Source: Branchiostoma floridae
Lineage: Eukaryota; Chordata; Leptocardii; Amphioxiformes; Branchiostomatidae
Reading direction: 5' to 3'
Assembly: GCF_000003815.2 (NCBI RefSeq)
Contig: NC_049991.1
Coordinates: forward strand, 13,538,529 to 13,602,528
Length of the DNA stretch: 64,000 nt
Shown: in pieces, positions 47,702 to 64,000 of the stretch
Position numbering within the stretch: position 1 is the stretch's first letter
Layout: each line of letters starts with the position of its first letter
Notes under the pieces: generated by a model
Seen by the model: only the letters and a program-made list of their open reading frames with translations
Told to the model about the DNA's origin: nothing
Databases searched by the model: none
Made by a program: the position numbers and the translations under genes

Positions 47702-50700
47702 CTAGGGAATTGAAAATGTGATATCAAAGTCGTAACGTGCAGACGAAACGATTTCATCTACCATCTCTTGGACTCCCTCGTCCTCACAGCTAAAGCCCGA
47801 AACTGATAACTCTCTCAACACCATGTTTCTCTGTGTCGCCGATGCTAACTGCACGACGGCTGGTTTTGACACCGTTACGTGCCATGTTTCATCGCTTTGA
47901 ACCAGCTCTGTGAAACTATGGAGCTCGCGCCTAGCGCGCTGCCAGGGGTCGTCAGCTTTGCGGAAATGTAAACATCTCAGGGTTGTGTTTCTGCAGACAA
48001 CATTTCTTAGAGCTTGGAATACTTCGTCAACGTTCCCTATTCCATTTACCGAAGCGTTCAAGTCCACATGGCTACTAACAGTGGATCTATACAGCATCAC
48101 AGCGAGCTTGACTGTGTGGAGTGTTCTGTTACCACTCAACGCAAGTATGGCATTTTCCATTCTCTGTACTGATTCAGGGCTATCAGTGAGACAGTACTTG
48201 AACGTGAGATTCAACGTATGTAGTACTGTATTGTTTTGGAAGACAGATGCGATGGAAGGCCAGAAGCGAACCTGATCTGTCTCTGTGCAGGAGACGCTAC
48301 AAGGGGAATGCCTCTGACTGCTTCGGGATTGCCATTGTTGAGACGGACGTTCGTTGGGATCTGCTTCAACGTCCTTATTTGACGAATTCCGTTCGCCTTT
48401 ATAATGCTGGGGTGTCCCGTCAACATTTCCTACAGTAACTACATCTGAATCAGCGTCGTCAAGAATAGCGGGACCAGCCCAAGAACCACGACTTCTCACA
48501 TTATTACAAGCATTACTGGCTGTAGGTTCGTCAGCGCTATTGGGAAACAAACTGTAGGTAGTTGAAGTCCTCTCGTCATTCACATCTTCCTCCATCTCCG
48601 TGAAGGCATCATTTTTTGTCATGTCATCACCATCACCACCACCATCATCATCATTATCATCATTATCATCATCATCATCATCAATGAATAACTCAAATTT
48701 TCTCAAAGTTTTGTTGTGAACCAGGGCCTCCACCAGGCCGCAGACATGCAACCGAGTGAGCTCTCTGTACGTGAGGGGATTTTTTAAGTCCCGCTGTTTG
48801 TGATAGAAAGAAAAATGTAGCTCAATATTCCGAAGAACCGCAGTACTAGATATTGCGTGAGCCAAAATACTTGGGAGATTTTTGGCATGTTCAAAGACGA
48901 CGCACCTGTACACCATATGTAGACTGAAGGTTCTGATGGTCTTTGATTCACAAAGAAGCCTTCCAACGGACTCATTAAAATCATTGTCATCAACACTTTG
49001 ACAAACGAAATAGCCAAACCTGTCAACAATCTCACCGAACCTTCCAATTCTGTTACCTGAGCCTTCCATGTCGTAGTACACATTTGTTATGGCATGATGG
49101 CGAAATGCTCCATAGATCCAAAGCTTTACGGTGGTAAGCGTGCTCAACGGGGCTAAGAGGTCCACAGGAAGTCGAAGTTTTCCAGTGCAGTCAGTGAAAG
49201 TTCTCCTGAGGTGTAGCTTCAACATTGCTGACGATAAATGTGTGCTTTTGGACATGGCATGCAACAGTCTTCTGATCAGCTTGACTTCTCTGTCATCTGT
49301 TGTGATTCCCTGGATTCTGGCATAGAAGCGCAGAGTTGACTGGGCTCTTTTCAAGACTTCGAAGAGAGGAAAGTCCTCCTGCTCCGTATCCAAACTGGGA
49401 ACCATTACATCATCAAGGTAAAGGTTGGTTATTGATAGATGTGCAACAAAGAGGTTTCTTATAAATGCCTCAGCCAGATCCTTATCCATCTCATGTGTCG
49501 ATAAGTCCATATCAACACGTGTAACCGATGGACACTGTGCGTCTAAAATGAATCTCAGACTGGAAGACCATGTATCATCATACACATGACCAAAGAGATC
49601 TGAAACATCGATAGCTGTTGGAAAACAAGCACTCGCACTAGATATGAGCCGTTTTCACTTTCAATCAGACATTTGATGAAGAACCTGAACAGAAATTTGT
49701 ACTTGTTCCGTGTAGCATCGCCAGCACTTTTGCTCAAGACCCTGAGATGACTACCAAAGCATTCAAATACTGCTCGTGCTTTGTACTTTAAGATCCCGAC
49801 AAGAAACAAGAACACCTGATGCAAATTATCGTTGTTCAACAATTGCAACACACGATCTTCGAAAGAGGAACCAGGTGTATTTGAAGACACGCATGCCTGC
49901 TGTCTTGAAACACATGATTCGACCAGAGAAAGCTGCGGTGGAATGTATGTAGACTTGCCCGTTGGCACAGTGCCACCAAACACCGCCTGCATTTCTGCAT
50001 CTTTAGACAGGAAAACTGCAGCAATGTACTCTTGGAAGGTTTTGTGCAGAAACGACCAAACGAAAGAAGCTTCGATACGGGATGCTCCCAGGTCCTTCGT
50101 GAGAAACCCAAGTTTAAGCATCTCCGTGCCTCTGTCCACGGACTTAAAATCAGCCTCATCGAAATTCACCTCATTACGGAGAAGCCCTTCCCAGGCAATT
50201 CTGCCCAACTCTACAAGCTCATCATGTACATTTTCAGGAATTACGGTGCCATTTACAGCTATGTCGTTCTTACTACAGTAACGCTTCACAATGCAGAGGA
50301 CCAAGCTAGAGAATAAACCCGTGATAGTCGACGGAAGTGAACCGTTATTGTCTTCCCAAACGATGCAAAGTAACATGGTGTTGAGGGGATTTGAGGCCAG
50401 TTCAACTAGGCTCTTGTTTCTAGCTATCCGCGCCAAAAGACTATTTGCAATCTCAGGACGCCCTTTGAAATATTTGTGAATATATTCCTGGCTATTCGAC
50501 TTTGTGTACCCCTTAATGTTGCAATGTAAGGGACAACCCTTCAGGTCTGCAGTGCACTCGTGAGGACGGGACGTAACTACTACTGTAGCATCGGTCATGA
50601 CTCTTTGCTGTATCAGCTTTATCACGTCAGACGTCTGTCTAACCTGCGGTTTCAACTCATCTAAACCATCTAGGATGAACAGCACGTTGGGCTGGTTTGT

Positions 50701-52250
50701 AAGTTGTTTTATGTACGACCAAAGTTCTTCCCTATCTATTTCTGTGTCCTCGGGCAAGAGCTGATCAAAAATGGCATCTTTGACGTCGCCACTAAAGTGC
50801 CGCATTTGCAGGAGGAAAGCAAAGTCGAACTGCCTGAATAAGTCACTGGACCAGTCAAACGCCAACTTACGACACTGGATACTTTTACCCATGCCCGGTG
50901 GACCCTCTATTCTGATTCTCTTTGGTTTCTCAGTTTCCTCATCTTCAAATTCCCCTTGATCTTCTATCCTAAGAATCTCCCCATTCCTATTCACATCGAA
51001 TATCTGTTCTATCCTGATCAACCCAGAATCGTCTCTGGAATCTCGATAACTACCATCAGATACTTCCTCAGTCTCCCCCCTCCCTGACCGTCTGAATGGT
51101 AGGTCCCTATCTGCCCTGTCCTTCCTGACTATTTGAAGGTTTGTGTACACGTCCTTCAGTTGAAGATGGAGGTCGTTAAACCAGGGAAGAGGCTGGAATT
51201 CCCCCAACGTCGTTCTGTAGTGCCGTTTTAGGTGCCGTTTCAGCCACCCTAGCTGCTCTGTGGAGGGAAGCTGAGGCCTACGTACTGTAAAGAGATAGAC
51301 ACGTAACTCACACTCATGACAATGAAATGTACATCATGAAAGGAAAATGGCAAACGCTACAACAATGTAGCGCTACCCAATGTTGCCCGAATTGTTCAAA
51401 ATTACATTTTCGTTAGAAACGCGCGGACCGTGAAGCCAAATGCTTAACCCATTTAACGAAATATCAACTCTTCTACAAAGAAAAATACATGGTCTGTAAA
51501 GTTTTGTCAACGTGAATTCATGGTGAAACGTAATGTTCTATGCTTGTTTTTTGTCCCATAAGTAATATTACCTCTCGTGGGCGGGTGACGTGTTTGGCAA
51601 ATGGCCAAGCTTTTCAAGTCGTCCAGTGTGTCCACAGCTGCTGGGTTTGTCTGGTGCCGCGAAACGTCATCATCATCATCGTCATATCCCACGTTAGTTC
51701 CTACATGAACAAAGATACATGATGATCTCGTAACAACAGTAGACATTGAACTGGGGATGTATATGTATGGCATTGTTGTTTGCTAGACACGGTTTAATAA
51801 CAGGTCCGCCATGCACATGGGTTCTGTTGACACTCACCGTTAGTATTCGTGACATGTACGTGTTGGACCAGGGGGCCTGTGATTGCCATTGTGCAGTTGT
51901 CTCCCTGCTGCAGTGCGACGTTATCCCTACCATCCACCTGATAGTTGATGCCCCGAACAGTGCCTGGCTGTTGACAGGCCAGACTGAGCTGCACGCCATC
52001 TGCGTACAACAGAAGTAATGATTCAGAGTGAGTAACCTAATAACAGACCACTGTATAAACAAAACAGTCCAACACACTGACACAACACTGATCCCCATTT
52101 GCGACCGATCTCACCTTGATTTGCCTGAGCATCTCTGGACGAGACTGCAAGTTCCCCCGAGTCAGATTGGCGGCACAGAGCTCCCGTTTCCTCGTCCGAA
52201 CTGCTGCTTGACGACCGCCGAGCATAAACTTTAGGACGTGTACCAGACAT
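47702..52250 (-). CDS. NLR-B: NACHT-domain receptor with a 7-bp frameshift
   Basis: Tandem paralogue of NLR-A in the same orientation. Exons: 52115-52250, 51838-51999, 51572-51700 and 51284-47702. The same N-terminal modules occur (VQLSLACQQPGTVRGINY; an exon with a run of six aspartates), the same pre-NACHT block (LGEFQPLPWFNDLHLQLKDV), Walker A GPPGMGKS, Walker B VLFILDGLDEL and VVVTSRPHE. Near 49627 it lacks 7 bp present in NLR-A, so the frame breaks after LVRVL. The rest continues in another frame from about 49610 to the stop at 47702. Without the 7-bp loss the exons would total a multiple of three (about 1338 aa). An acidic linker of Asp/Gly/Asn (48620-48690) precedes LRR-like C-terminal repeats. 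It may be a pseudogene, an allele or a base-calling error. No transposon interrupts this copy. Confidence 0.85.
48622..48690. repeat. CAT/CAC trinucleotide microsatellite in NLR-B coding exon
   Basis: On the plus strand (CAT)n/(CAC)n/(TCAT)-like repeats; read on the minus strand they encode the Asp/Asn/Gly-rich linker (about residues IDDDDDDNDDNDDDGGG). NLR-A has a much shorter acidic linker at the same place, and that is where the transposon inserted. Confidence 0.75.
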
Positions 52251-52492
52251 AGGTGGTACTGTGGCGGCTGTTCAATACAGGTACGTAGCAAAAATGCCCT
52301 TCATCACGCCTGCGGGACAAAGAGTGCACAGGTATCGGTACAGAAACGGTGTCGGTGAAGGTCGGTATGCAGACATGTTAGAAATAGGAATGCGTTTCAA
52401 CAATTCTCTCCCTCGAAATCAACAAGCCCACATGTCAGCCATTTTGAACAGGTTAGTAATGAAAACTGTCACGTCAAAAAAGTTACCTGGTG

Positions 52493-52622
52493 CACCGAGG
52501 TCTCCTGGATATATGAATGTCTTCTATGAAGTATCCTCACTCTTTGAATTAGCTCCAGGGGCCCAGTCCCTGGGTCCCTGCGGTGCTTTACACTGAAGAC
52601 CTCGCGATCTGCCCCACCTGGT
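52493..52622 (-). other. NLR-B probable 5' UTR exon
   Basis: Homologous to 45948-46085 of NLR-A, with the donor CACCAG|GTAACT on the minus strand and an acceptor TATTGAACAG before the ATG exon (about 52275). The shared block includes GATCTGCCCCACCTGGTAC-like sequence at its upstream end. Confidence 0.45.
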
Positions 52623-52669
52623 ACGTGCCACAATTATGCACGACGAAATACATTCGGGTATTTCCGTGC

Positions 52670-52689
52670 GGGGATTCCCCATTACGTCA
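52670..52689. promoter_or_regulatory. kappa-B plus CRE-like sites upstream of NLR-B
   Basis: GGGGATTCCCC (52670-52680) followed by TTACGTCA (52682-52689), in the same order, spacing and context (TATTTCC before, GGAGCGGACGTTG-like after) as at NLR-A. Flanking sequence is more diverged than the sites themselves. Confidence 0.65.
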
Positions 52690-53675
52690 CTATCCCCTTG
52701 GGAGCGGACGTTGAACTTTCCACTTTTGTAATAGCCTTCTATAGTTCAACGTTGCCATTCAAGATATGATAACAATCGATGCACTTGAAGAATAAGCACT
52801 TTCCTACCATTCCTTACGATCCGGTATATAAATTTAGTTAATGTTAACGTAATGACATGATATGCCTTAAACCAAGTTGATGAAAGCTCCTTGCAAAAAC
52901 ACTGCGGACGTTTGTAGGCAACGTGTTGGTTTCGGTGATGCAATGCTCGAAAGTAAAAACAACAGGTTGACTCTAGATCGGAACCAGTATTTGTATTTGG
53001 TGGGGTGCATGTGCTGGGTGTGAGGAAAATAAAATGCTTAGGGAGAACCTAATTTTCTTTCACAACTGTCGGACCAGCACATTTGTAACATTGTTGGCAT
53101 CCATTACAAAGGTATCCTGCTCCTATCTAGTTGAAGGTTGCAGAAGTGTTGCCAGTAAAAGAAAGCAATTTCTATTCAAAGTCTCACAGTACAGTATATG
53201 TATATCGAACATATTGTTTTATTTGTTATGAATATAATCAAATAGTACATACACCTTGAATATAGGGCGTTATATTATCGTAACATGTCGCTTCATATTG
53301 TTTGGTACTATTATGTATGTAATGGATGTGTAATGGCGTTTTGAAGATACGTACAATGTTTGAAAAATTTACTCCTGAATACTGGAAGACAGGACAATTC
53401 AGCTTCCTGAGAAAAAAGGACCCCAAAATGACCTCAGGATACAATAGAGGGTAGACCTCATGTAAAGTATACAACCAAACATAATGCGTTTACTATTGAT
53501 TACATTAAAATGATATGTTTATCTAGTGCTCTATATATGACAAAGCATATTCTATGCCACTCAATTACAAAAAATACAAATGTTGAGCGCATTTTACTTC
53601 TTTCTTCTTAAGTATCACACGACTCTCCTGTTCTTCTTTTGCCTCTTAGATAAAAGTACAATGTATCAAACTAAA
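52690..53675. other. Spacer between NLR-B promoter and ABC transporter 3' end
   Basis: The first about 400 bp resemble 46140-46480, the NLR duplication flank. The remainder is AT-rich with no gene. A minus-strand AATAAA (53218-53223) is a possible distal poly(A) signal for the ABC gene. Confidence 0.4.

Positions 53676-64000
<10,325 letters not shown>

Overview
The window looks like genomic DNA of a cephalochordate (amphioxus, Branchiostoma-like). This is inferred from intron-rich deuterostome housekeeping genes, tandem NLR (NACHT) genes whose pre-NACHT block resembles those of amphioxus, and very dense TIR/MITE elements. I could not search a database, so the species call is inference. The sequence is a scaffold with N gaps at 20773-20872, 31870-31969, 36613-37607, 38830-39361, 40243-40342, 59923-60544 and 63320-63419.

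Layout. 1301-8575 (-): complete 11-exon ARPC1 gene, an Arp2/3 complex WD40 subunit of 374 codons with every splice phase consistent. 8576-15088: intergenic, dominated by a 2.7-kb TIR element holding three identical 478-bp copies, then a diverged tandem duplication. 15089-17637 (+): complete 6-exon MPST gene, a mercaptopyruvate sulfurtransferase of 294 aa with active-site loop CGSGMT. 19111-19785 (-): the 3' end of an NLR gene (NLR-A). 19786-41737: a giant foldback-type transposon region. It has GC-rich outer inverted ends, kilobase arrays of a 104-bp minisatellite in opposite orientations, and a 3.3-kb core. The scaffold contains the left end twice, the core twice and the right end twice, partly through assembly redundancy. 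41738-45705 (-): the 5' part of NLR-A. 47702-52250 (-): its tandem paralogue NLR-B, carrying one 7-bp frameshift. 53676-64000 (-): 3' part of a SUR-like (ABCC8/9-type) ABC transporter, 27 exons seen or partly seen and running off the window.

Main result. NLR-A is split by the transposon. The two flanks carry the same 8-bp target-site duplication (TCGTTTCT, 19778-19785 and 41738-41745). If the element and one TSD copy are subtracted, the exon lengths add to exactly 1274 codons including the stop, in frame. The gap-ridden 22 kb is therefore an insertion into one immune-receptor exon. Its terminal repeats consist of tandem repeats, an architecture known from foldback, Galileo and sea-urchin TU elements. 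I see no transposase in the assembled part.

Both NLR genes share an upstream palindromic kappa-B site (GGGGATTCCCC) next to a CRE-like site, which suggests NF-kB/ATF-responsive innate immune loci. The piggyBac-type 973-bp insertion (TTAA TSD) in only one of the two cores shows recent mobility and that the two cores are not one sequence assembled twice.
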